Below, piece after piece: positions 51,853-59,307 of a stretch of DNA of 64,000 nt (positions within the stretch are counted from its first letter, which is position 1; the number at the start of each line of letters is the position of its first letter). Under the pieces are notes generated by a model that made no database searches, was not told the origin of the DNA, and worked only from the letters and a program-made list of their open reading frames with translations. Origin of the DNA: DRPN01 sp964599235 (GTDB lineage Bacteria; Bacteroidota; Bacteroidia; Bacteroidales; VadinHA17); the NCBI GenBank assembly GCA_964599235.1, contig CAZRDX010000022.1, positions 19,359 through 83,358 of the forward strand, written 5' to 3'. A program made the translations under genes and the position numbers.

Positions 51853-54800
51853 ATGAGATCTACCAAACTCTTTATCAGCATCTTGACAGCAGGACTTTTT
51901 CTGTTCTCGTCCGCCGCAATGGCCGGCGGGAAGGACAAGAAAAAAACCTCTCCCGAAGTGAAGAAGACCGACGCCTCGGTCTTCTCAGGACTTCAGTGGC
52001 GCAGCATCGGTCCGGCCTTTGCCTCGGGCCGCATCGCCGATATCGCCGTCGACCCGCGTGACCATGCGGTCTGGTATGTGGCCACCGCCTCCGGCCATGT
52101 CTGGAAAACCGTCAACAACGGCACCACGTTCGAACCCGTCTTCGACCATTACGGTGCCTATTCCATTGGTTGTCTGGCCATCGACCCCAACCATCCCGAC
52201 GTCATCTGGGCCGGCACGGGCGAGAACAACTACCAGCGTGCGCTGGGCTACGGCAACGGCGTCTACAAGTCGACCGACGGCGGAAAGAGCTGGACGAACA
52301 TGGGTCTCAAGGACTCCCGCCAGATCGGCATGATCGCCATCGACCCGCGTAACAGCAACGTGGTCTATGTGGCCGCCGAAGGGTCGGTGTGGGGGCCGGG
52401 CGGCGACCGCGGCCTTTACAAGACCACCGATGGTGGCAAGACCTGGGAGAAGATCCTTGACATCAGCGAGAACACGGGCGTCAGCAACGTGCTGCTCGAC
52501 CCGCGTGACCCTGATGTGGTCTATGCCACCAGCCTGCAACGGCGGCGGCATGTGTGGACCGCCATCGCCGGCGGGCCCGAGACCGCCTTCTACAAGTCGA
52601 CCGACGGCGGAAAGACGTGGCGCAAGATCACCCGCGGCCTCCCCTCGGCCGACATGGGCGGCATCGGCCTGGCCCTCTCCCCCGTCAACCCCGATGTCAT
52701 CTACGCCATCATCGAGGCCGCCGACGATGCCAGCGGCTTCTTCCGCTCTACCGACGCCGGCGAGTCGTGGACCAAAATGAGCGGCCACCATGCCTCCGGC
52801 CAGTACTACAACGAGATCGTCTGCGACCCCAAGGATGTCAACACCGTCTACAGTCTGGAGACCATCACCCAGGTCACCCGTGACGGGGGCAAGAGCTGGC
52901 AGGCCCTGGGCAACAACCACCGCCACGTCGACGACCACGCCCTCTGGATCGACCCCGAACGGCCCGGTCACTTCATCATCGGCGGCGACGGAGGCCTCTA
53001 CGAATCGTTCGACGGCGGCAGGAACTACCTCTTCAAGAGCAACCTGCCGGTGACCCAGCTCTACCGCGTCTACCTCGACAACTCCAAACCTTTCTATTAC
53101 GTCTACGGCGGCACCCAGGACAATAACTCCTTCGGCGGCCCCTCGCGCAACACCGCCCGTGCCGGCGTCACCAGCGATGAATGGTTCGTCACCGTCGGCG
53201 GCGACGGCTTCTGGGGAGCCGTCGACCCCGAAGACCCCAACATCGTCTATTCCGAATGGCAGTACGGCAACAGTGTACGTTACGACCGCCGCAGCGGCGA
53301 GGCCATCGACATCAAGCCCCAGCCCGGCAAGGACGAGCTCACCTTCCGCTGGAACTGGGATGCACCCCTGATCATCAGCCCCCACTCCCACACACGGCTC
53401 TACGTGGCGGCCAACAAAGTGTTCCGCAGCGACGACCGCGGTAACACCTGGACCGAGATCTCGGGCGATCTCACCCGCGCCCTCGACCGCAACACCTTCC
53501 GCGTCATGGGTAAGTTCTGGAGCGTCGACGCCGTGGGCAAGGATGTCTCCACATCCCTCTACGGCACCATCGTATCCCTGGCCGAGTCGCCCGTGCGCGA
53601 AGGACTTATCTGGGCCGGCACCGACGACGGCCTCATCCAGGTCACCGACGACGGCGGGAAAACATGGACCAGGATCGACAAGTTCCCCGGCGTGCCCGAA
53701 TACACTTACGTGAGCGATATCTGTCCCTCCCGTTTCGACGAGAACGTGGTGTACGCCTCTTTCAACAACATCAAGCGAGACGACTTCAAACCCTATCTGC
53801 TCAAGAGCACCGACAAGGGCAAGACCTGGACCTCCATCGCCGCCAACCTGCCCGGCAACGGAACGGTCCACACCATCGCCCAGGACCCCGTCGATGCCGA
53901 CCTGCTCTTCGTGGGCACCGAGTTCGGCTTCTACTTCTCCCCCGACGGCGGCAAGGAGTGGATCAAGTTCATGAACGGCATGCCCGACATCCCGGTGCGC
54001 GACATAGCCATCCAGGAGCGGGAGAACGACCTGGTGGCAGCTACCTTCGGCCGCGGATTCTACATCCTCGACGACTATACCCCCCTGCGGCTCTACCGCG
54101 ATGTGGTGGACAGGAAAGAAGCCCACATCTTCCCCGTGAAAGATGCCCTCATCTACATCCAGACCCACCGCAAAGGCAACCAGGGTTCCACCTACTATTT
54201 CGCCAAGAACCCGCCTTTCGGCGCCACCTTCACCTATTATCTGAAGGAATCGCTCAAGACCGACAAACAGAAAAGGCACGAACAGGAGAAAAAAGCCTTT
54301 GATAAGGGCGAGAAGATCAAAGTACTCACCTGGGACGAGGTACGTGAGGAGAAGCTGGAGGAGAAACCCCATCTCATCTTCACCATCACCGACGAGGAAG
54401 GTCATGTGGTGCGCAAGATCAATACTTCGGGCAGCAAAGGCATCCACCGTGTGACATGGAACCTGCGTTATGCGGCGCCGTTCCCCCTGCATCTGCGCAA
54501 CGGCAAATACGACCCCACGGCCGGAGACAAGGACGGCATGCTGGCCATGCCCGGCAAATATTTCGTATCGCTCTCGGTATCCGAAAAAGGTAAGATCCGT
54601 GAGCTGGTACCCCCCGTGCCTTTCCGGGCCGTGAAGCTGGACAACGCCACCCTGCCGGCCGATCCCAAAGAGGTTTTCGGGTTCGAGCAGAAAGCCTACC
54701 GTCTGGCCGGCAAGATCCAGGGAGCCATGGAACGTACGTCCGAGCTGATCAAGGAAGCCGACCTGATCCTGCAGACACTCGACCATGTGGATGCCTCCCC

Positions 54801-55131
54801 GCAGATGCTGGAACAGGCACGCAAGGTAAGACGCGAACTGGAAGATATCCGTTTCGCCTTCAACGGCTTCACACCCAAGGCCAGCTGGGAGGAGATCCCT
54901 CCCCACAAGATGCCGTTGGCCGTGCGGATGAACAACATGATCTACACCCACTGGGGCTCCACGGCCGCCATCACCACCACCGAGAAGGAAGACTACCGCA
55001 TCCTCTCCGAAGAGCTTCCTCCCCTGCTCGAACGCATCCGCAAAGCCTACGACGAAGGGATACGTCCCCTCGAAGAAGCCCTCGAAAAGATGGGGGCTCC
55101 CTGGACACCCGGAAGAACACCTTCCCTGTGA
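51853..55131 (+). CDS. Sortilin/BNR-repeat propeller protein
   Basis: 1092 residues. Signal peptide (ILTAGLFLFSSAAMAGG). About 700 residues of BNR/Asp-box propeller repeats such as YKSTDGGKSW, YKTTDGGKTWEKI, STDGGKTWRKI and STDAGESWTKM, closely spaced by about 90 residues, as in VPS10/sortilin-like and glycosyl-hydrolase-like proteins. The C-terminal third (about 730-1092) is a beta-rich region, then helices (DLILQTLDHVDASPQMLEQARKV). No T9SS domain at the C-terminus, so it stays in the periplasm or is exported otherwise. Function unknown; many relatives are annotated only as glycosyl hydrolase. Confidence 0.8.
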   Translation: MRSTKLFISILTAGLFLFSSAAMAGGKDKKKTSPEVKKTDASVFSGLQWRSIGPAFASGRIADIAVDPRDHAVWYVATASGHVWKTVNNGTTFEPVFDHYGAYSIGCLAIDPNHPDVIWAGTGENNYQRALGYGNGVYKSTDGGKSWTNMGLKDSRQIGMIAIDPRNSNVVYVAAEGSVWGPGGDRGLYKTTDGGKTWEKILDISENTGVSNVLLDPRDPDVVYATSLQRRRHVWTAIAGGPETAFYKSTDGGKTWRKITRGLPSADMGGIGLALSPVNPDVIYAIIEAADDASGFFRSTDAGESWTKMSGHHASGQYYNEIVCDPKDVNTVYSLETITQVTRDGGKSWQALGNNHRHVDDHALWIDPERPGHFIIGGDGGLYESFDGGRNYLFKSNLPVTQLYRVYLDNSKPFYYVYGGTQDNNSFGGPSRNTARAGVTSDEWFVTVGGDGFWGAVDPEDPNIVYSEWQYGNSVRYDRRSGEAIDIKPQPGKDELTFRWNWDAPLIISPHSHTRLYVAANKVFRSDDRGNTWTEISGDLTRALDRNTFRVMGKFWSVDAVGKDVSTSLYGTIVSLAESPVREGLIWAGTDDGLIQVTDDGGKTWTRIDKFPGVPEYTYVSDICPSRFDENVVYASFNNIKRDDFKPYLLKSTDKGKTWTSIAANLPGNGTVHTIAQDPVDADLLFVGTEFGFYFSPDGGKEWIKFMNGMPDIPVRDIAIQERENDLVAATFGRGFYILDDYTPLRLYRDVVDRKEAHIFPVKDALIYIQTHRKGNQGSTYYFAKNPPFGATFTYYLKESLKTDKQKRHEQEKKAFDKGEKIKVLTWDEVREEKLEEKPHLIFTITDEEGHVVRKINTSGSKGIHRVTWNLRYAAPFPLHLRNGKYDPTAGDKDGMLAMPGKYFVSLSVSEKGKIRELVPPVPFRAVKLDNATLPADPKEVFGFEQKAYRLAGKIQGAMERTSELIKEADLILQTLDHVDASPQMLEQARKVRRELEDIRFAFNGFTPKASWEEIPPHKMPLAVRMNNMIYTHWGSTAAITTTEKEDYRILSEELPPLLERIRKAYDEGIRPLEEALEKMGAPWTPGRTPSL

Positions 55132-55158
55132 ATGTGAAAAAGTACCTATCCAACAAGG

Positions 55159-55191
55159 AAAGGGGGACCGTCCGGTCTCCCTTTTCTTTTT
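55159..55191 (+). terminator. Intrinsic terminator after the propeller gene
   Basis: Stem AAAGGGGGACC/GGTCTCCCTTT (one G:T) with a GTCC loop, then a T-rich run. Confidence 0.75.
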
Positions 55192-55237
55192 CATCCGCTT
55201 TCGTAACGGGCAGATTGGATATTTCAGAAAAAAAATT

Positions 55238-55245
55238 TAACTTTG
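55238..55245 (+). promoter_or_regulatory. Promoter -7 element of the small lipoprotein gene
   Basis: TAACTTTG, exact TAnnTTTG, about 40 bases upstream of the first ATG (55285). Confidence 0.65.
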
Positions 55246-55284
55246 TTGGGAACAAATTTGTGACAGGAACAACTAACCGACAGA

Positions 55285-55410
55285 ATGATGAAGAAAGTGA
55301 TCGTAGTTGCTGTAGTTGCTCTTTTCCTTGCCGGTCTCGCTTCGTGCAACAATGAGACCTGTCCGGCCTACAGCAAGGCGGAAACACACCAGACAACCTC
55401 CAACGGGTAA
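55285..55410 (+). CDS. 41-residue lipoprotein
   Basis: Too short for most gene finders. Two adjacent ATGs, then a lipoprotein signal (KKVIVVAVVALFLAGLASC) and a mature part CNNETCPAYSKAETHQTT ending NG. A short mature lipoprotein with a CPAYS/CPTYS motif recurs in Bacteroidota, in my recollection without known function. A consensus promoter lies 40 bases upstream and a barrel gene starts 45 bases downstream, so the pair may form an envelope complex. The cysteine pair (lipidated Cys plus one in TCP) is notable. Confidence 0.7.
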   Translation: MMKKVIVVAVVALFLAGLASCNNETCPAYSKAETHQTTSNG

Positions 55411-55455
55411 GGAACAACAGGGACCCTGCCCCGGACATCATACATACATCCTTCT

Positions 55456-56259
55456 ATGAAGAAAGTAATCGTCATATTCACTTTCTTCCTTTTTTTTATT
55501 CCCTTTTTGCAAGGGCAGGGAGAGATCGATGAACAGCAAAAGATCTTCTACCGCAACGAGTCGACCGTCCATTTCTCCCTCAACTCCACCGGTTACGGGG
55601 GTGGTTACCGTTACGGGAAACGGATCAATTATCTCAACAAGCGGTTATACGAATTCGACTTCAACTATTTCCGTCATCCCAAGGAGATCAAGATGTACAA
55701 CCCCTATTCTCCCAATGCACGGGGGTTTGTGTACGGGAAGATGAACCTTTTTTTCAACTTTCGTCTGGGATACGGTTTCCAGCGCGACATCTTCCGTAAG
55801 ATCGACAAGGGCGGGGTGGCGGTACGTTCCCTTTTCACCTTTGGCCCTTCGATCGGTTTCTACAAGCCGGTCTATTACGAGATCATCCATTTCATTTCGA
55901 TGAACACCTATACCATTGTGGAGATGAAGTTCGACCCCACCTCCCTGCATTCCCCCAACGACATCTACGGCAGGGCCTCTTTTTTCAAGGGATGGGACGA
56001 GGTGAAGTTCGTTCCGGGGGCGTTCGCCAAGCTGGGGTTCAACTTCGAGTTCAGTAAGTTCGACCCCATGGTACAGGCCCTGGAGGCCGGCATCGCACTG
56101 GATGCCTACCCCAAAAAGATCCCCATCATGGCCTCCCCCGACAACAACAGCCTTTTCATCTCCCTGTATGTCAGTTTTCACATCGGAAAGATCATCGACA
56201 AATATTACGAGAAGGCATACGAGAAAAACCAGCAGCTCGACAATTCCTTTTCCTATTAA
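55456..56259 (+). CDS. Predicted outer-membrane beta-barrel protein downstream of the small lipoprotein
   Basis: 267 residues. Signal peptide (KKVIVIFTFFLFFIPFLQGQ); a run of aromatic-rich beta strands (YGGGYRYGKRINYLNKRLYEFDFNYF, FVYGKMNLFFNFRLGYGFQR) and a final SLYVSFHIGKIIDKYYEKAY tail after the barrel. No named family is recognised, but the composition and length fit an OmpA-type or porin-like 10-12 strand barrel. Likely co-transcribed with the 41-residue lipoprotein. A weak dyad without a T-run (56280-56294) follows. Confidence 0.68.
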   Translation: MKKVIVIFTFFLFFIPFLQGQGEIDEQQKIFYRNESTVHFSLNSTGYGGGYRYGKRINYLNKRLYEFDFNYFRHPKEIKMYNPYSPNARGFVYGKMNLFFNFRLGYGFQRDIFRKIDKGGVAVRSLFTFGPSIGFYKPVYYEIIHFISMNTYTIVEMKFDPTSLHSPNDIYGRASFFKGWDEVKFVPGAFAKLGFNFEFSKFDPMVQALEAGIALDAYPKKIPIMASPDNNSLFISLYVSFHIGKIIDKYYEKAYEKNQQLDNSFSY

Positions 56260-56308
56260 AAGCCTTCTTTTTTCAGCCGCCTGACTTTGTCAGGTCATGA
56301 GAATGTCC

Positions 56309-56316
56309 TATTTTTG
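56309..56316 (+). promoter_or_regulatory. gapdh promoter -7 element
   Basis: TATTTTTG, exact TAnnTTTG, 62 bases upstream of the ATG at 56378. Confidence 0.6.
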
Positions 56317-56377
56317 TGTGATTTTTTTAACAGAATTGTAATTTTTTAATTTTTAATCTTTTAACAAACAGAGAACC

Positions 56378-57388
56378 ATGGCTAAAATAAAAGTAGCGAT
56401 CAACGGGTTCGGCCGCATCGGCCGGAATGTGTTCAAGCTGGCACTGGAGAGAGACAATATCGAGATCATTGGTATCAATGACCTCACCGATACCAAGACG
56501 TTGGCGCACCTGCTGAAGTACGATTCGACGCAGGGTAAGTTCAACGGTACGGTCGAGTGGGATGACACTTCGATCATCGTCAACGGCCAGGCCATCCGTG
56601 TCTCGGCCGAGACGACCCCTTCGCAGATCCCGTGGCCCGAGACCCCGGACGTGGTGGTGGAAGGAACCGGCGTGTTCCGTTCGCGTGAGGGCAAGAAAGG
56701 CGGCTACGGCGACCATCTGAAAAACGGCGCCAAGAAGGTGATCCTCACGGTGCCTGCCAAAGACGAGATCGACAACACCATCGTGCTGGGTGTCAATGAT
56801 GAGATGCTGCGTCCCGAGGACCAGTGCATCTCCAACGCTTCCTGTACGACCAACTGTCTGGCTCCCATCGCCAAGGTGTTGAACGACTCTTTCGGCATCA
56901 TCAACGGCCTGATGACCACCATCCACTCCTACACCAATGACCAGAGGATCCTTGATCTGCCGCACAGCGACCTGCGTCGTGCCCGCGCCGCCGCCGTCTC
57001 GCAGATACCTACCTCCACCGGCGCCGCCAAGGCCATCGGTAAGGTGATCCCCGCCCTCGACGGCAAAATGGACGGCATGGCCGTGCGCGTGCCCACACCC
57101 ACCGGCTCGCTCGTCGACCTCGTGGCCTATGTCGAAAAACCGGTTACCAAAGAAGCCGTCAACGAAGCCATGAAAGCCGCCGCCGAAGGCCCCATGAAAG
57201 GGATCCTCGAATACTGCGAAGACCCCATCGTGTCGGTCGACGTCATCCACAACACCCACTCCTCCATCTTCGACTCCCTCAGCACCATGGTGAAAGGGAA
57301 CATGGTCAAGGTGCTCTCGTGGTATGACAACGAATGGGGCTACTCCGCCCGCGTGGTCGACCTCATCGAAAAGGCCATGAGCCTCTGA
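56378..57388 (+). CDS. gapA: Glyceraldehyde-3-phosphate dehydrogenase, type I
   Basis: Glycolytic enzyme oxidising glyceraldehyde-3-phosphate with NAD. 336 residues. N-terminal NAD-binding Rossmann motif VAINGFGRIGRNVFKLAL; catalytic cysteine in SNASCTTNCLAP; His in TTIHSYTNDQRILDLPH; C-terminal WYDNEWGYSARVVDLI. Alone on its transcript, between a barrel gene and a strong terminator. A type I class phosphorylating enzyme. Confidence 0.98.
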   Translation: MAKIKVAINGFGRIGRNVFKLALERDNIEIIGINDLTDTKTLAHLLKYDSTQGKFNGTVEWDDTSIIVNGQAIRVSAETTPSQIPWPETPDVVVEGTGVFRSREGKKGGYGDHLKNGAKKVILTVPAKDEIDNTIVLGVNDEMLRPEDQCISNASCTTNCLAPIAKVLNDSFGIINGLMTTIHSYTNDQRILDLPHSDLRRARAAAVSQIPTSTGAAKAIGKVIPALDGKMDGMAVRVPTPTGSLVDLVAYVEKPVTKEAVNEAMKAAAEGPMKGILEYCEDPIVSVDVIHNTHSSIFDSLSTMVKGNMVKVLSWYDNEWGYSARVVDLIEKAMSL

Positions 57389-57413
57389 GAAGACCAACCA
57401 ACCCCTGCTCAAT

Positions 57414-57446
57414 AAAAAAGGACGTTCTGCGGAACGTCCTTTTTTT
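57414..57446 (+). terminator. Intrinsic terminator after gapdh
   Basis: Stem AGGACGTTC/GAACGTCCT with loop TGCG, giving a C(UGCG)G tetraloop of the UNCG class, flanked by A-run and T-run. Confidence 0.92.
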
Positions 57447-57470
57447 ATGCTCGCTTTCCTTGTCCCTCAA

Positions 57471-57857
57471 CTATCCGTACACCGGGATGATCTCCATGGG
57501 CAGATGAAGGTAATCCCGGAAATGCAACCCCAGCTCCTCGATCGATTCATCCTCCTCCTCGAAGTACCAGCGGAGGATGATGTGCCGTTCGTCCGGACGC
57601 AAGTGTTTTTTGATGGTCCGGAGGATCTCCAGGACATATTTCGTGCTCCCGCTGTTGAGATATTCCAGCCGGAATTCCATCACAAAAGATCTGTGGGGAT
57701 CCCTCCTGAAGAATGCCTTGAACCAGTCGAGCACGGGCAGATAGACCTCATCGGGGTTCTCCGGGATGGAACGGCCGGCAATGAGAAAAGGCCCTTCATC
57801 GCCCAGCACGATCTCCGGAGTTCTCTCGGTAGGTTCGATCTTCAACGGTTTCATCAT
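57471..57857 (-). CDS. siaC: SiaC-like regulatory phosphoprotein (DUF1987)
   Basis: 128 residues. In Pseudomonas, SiaC is phosphorylated on a threonine by the kinase SiaB and dephosphorylated by the PP2C SiaA, and it activates a diguanylate cyclase controlling biofilm. Family features: PLKIEPTERTPEIVLG, FLIAGRSIPENPDE with VYLPVLDWF, and EYLNSGSTKYVLEIL (the phosphosite equivalent is Ser71/Thr72). It stands alone: no SiaB kinase or diguanylate cyclase is nearby. A PP2C/SpoIIE-containing sensor (27-30 kb) is in the same window but 27 kb away. Confidence 0.82.
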   Translation of the reverse strand: MMKPLKIEPTERTPEIVLGDEGPFLIAGRSIPENPDEVYLPVLDWFKAFFRRDPHRSFVMEFRLEYLNSGSTKYVLEILRTIKKHLRPDERHIILRWYFEEEDESIEELGLHFRDYLHLPMEIIPVYG

Positions 57858-57891
57858 GCTGCAAATTACAAAAAATCTTCAAGAAGAAAGC

Positions 57892-59136
57892 TCATTCGTA
57901 GCGCAGTGCTTCGATGGGGTCGAGGCGGGCTGCCCGGGCTGCGGGATAGAAACCCGACACCACGCCCACCACGAAACAGGCGAGCACGCCCCCCAGGATC
58001 CACTCCCAGGGGATGATGAAAGGACTGCGGGTAAGTAACGAGATCAGGTTGCCCATGAGGATGCCCAGGATGATCCCGAGCAAGCCTCCCATCTGGCTGA
58101 TGAGCACCGCTTCGAAGAGAAACTGCAGGCGAATGGTGCGACGTTGGGCGCCCAGGGCCTTGCGGATGCCTATCTCACGGGTACGCTCGGTGACCGTCAC
58201 CAGCATGATGTTCATCAGTCCGATGGCCGCCCCGAAAAGCGTGATGATGCCGATCACGGTGGCAGCAATGGTCACATACTGCATGCTCTCCATCAGGATG
58301 TTCACCAGGTTGTCGCTTCGCATAATGTTGAAATCCGACGCATCGCGGGCATCCAGTCCCCGTATGACCCGGAAAAGACCTTCGGCCTCACCGGCCAGCA
58401 CATCCAGCATCCGGGGATCCAGCGGCAGCACACCGATACGGTAGGTCATGCCGGGACGGGAAAAATAATGCCGTACCGTCGTGAGAGGCAGCAGACAGGT
58501 GCGGTCGGCCCCCAGGATGCTCGAGCCTTTCTCTTTCAGGACACCCACCACCCGGAAATGGGCCCCGCCGATGGAGACGATCTTCCCCAGCGGCTCCTCC
58601 TGCGGAAAGAGCTTACGCACCAGGTCGGGACCGATCACCACCACATTGCGGTTCATCTCCAGGTCCTGCACCGTCAGCCCCCGCCCTTTTTCCAGCTCGG
58701 CACCCGCCACTGGAAGATAATCCTCGTCCCCGCCGATCACAAGGATGTTGGGGTCGGTCTTGCGGTCGCGGTACTTCACCGTGGCCAGTGTCGAGGCATT
58801 CACCGACACCGACACCACAGCCGGCATGCGGAACTCCCTGCGGAAACGCTCGGACTGACGGTAGGTGATCCGGGCATGGTTTTTCCTGCGGTAATGCTTC
58901 TTGCCGATCTGGATGGACATCCCCCGGCTCTCGATGAAAAAGGTGTTGGCCCCCATCAGGGTGAACTGCCGCGTGAGCGACCCCCTTATCGAGTCGATGG
59001 CTGTGAGGATACCCACCAATGCCATGATCCCAAAAGAGATGATGAAGACCGTCAGCACTGCCCGCACCCGGTTCGTGCGGATCGAATCGAGCGAGATGCG
59101 CAGATGGTCCTCCCACAGGCCTGTACGGATCTTCAT
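57892..59136 (-). CDS. ABC transporter permease, MacB/FtsX type
   Basis: 414 residues. One N-terminal transmembrane helix (RAVLTVFIISFGIMALVGIL), a large periplasmic MacB_PCD domain (about 50-265), and three C-terminal helices with the FtsX motif TRTREIGIRKALGAQRRTI-like segment TERTREIGIRKALGAQ. Typical of macrolide-type or lipoprotein-type MacB exporters. The partner ATPase is not in the window, so the gene is separated from its usual operon or the ATPase is elsewhere. An 8-bp dyad lies just upstream. Confidence 0.87.
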   Translation of the reverse strand: MKIRTGLWEDHLRISLDSIRTNRVRAVLTVFIISFGIMALVGILTAIDSIRGSLTRQFTLMGANTFFIESRGMSIQIGKKHYRRKNHARITYRQSERFRREFRMPAVVSVSVNASTLATVKYRDRKTDPNILVIGGDEDYLPVAGAELEKGRGLTVQDLEMNRNVVVIGPDLVRKLFPQEEPLGKIVSIGGAHFRVVGVLKEKGSSILGADRTCLLPLTTVRHYFSRPGMTYRIGVLPLDPRMLDVLAGEAEGLFRVIRGLDARDASDFNIMRSDNLVNILMESMQYVTIAATVIGIITLFGAAIGLMNIMLVTVTERTREIGIRKALGAQRRTIRLQFLFEAVLISQMGGLLGIILGILMGNLISLLTRSPFIIPWEWILGGVLACFVVGVVSGFYPAARAARLDPIEALRYE

Positions 59137-59152
59137 CGGCTTGCCTCCGTCA

Positions 59153-59177
59153 CGGCCGGCCTTTGTGATGCCGGCCG
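59153..59177. other. 8-bp palindromic dyad between permease and aconitase
   Basis: Perfect inverted arms CGGCCGGC and GCCGGCCG with a 9-base spacer, 17 bases upstream of the permease ATG and 130 bases upstream of aconitase. Could be a hairpin or a regulator site; function unknown. Confidence 0.5.
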
Positions 59178-59265
59178 GATGCTAAAATACATCTTTTTCC
59201 CGTCACTACCGCCCCACACAGCCCAGAAACATCTCGGGATGAACCGAAAACTCGCGATTTCTTAC

Positions 59266-59273
59266 TACTTTTG
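59266..59273 (+). promoter_or_regulatory. Aconitase promoter -7 element
   Basis: TACTTTTG, exact TAnnTTTG, 35 bases upstream of the ATG at 59308. Confidence 0.65.
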
Positions 59274-59307
59274 TGTGCCGAACGTTTAACCATAAAAAAG
59301 GACTGTC

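Noticed and set aside
51985..55194. 1069-residue open frame on the minus strand
   Set aside because: Antisense to the BNR propeller gene; repetitive composition mirrors the DGG repeats of the sense gene and has no recognisable family.
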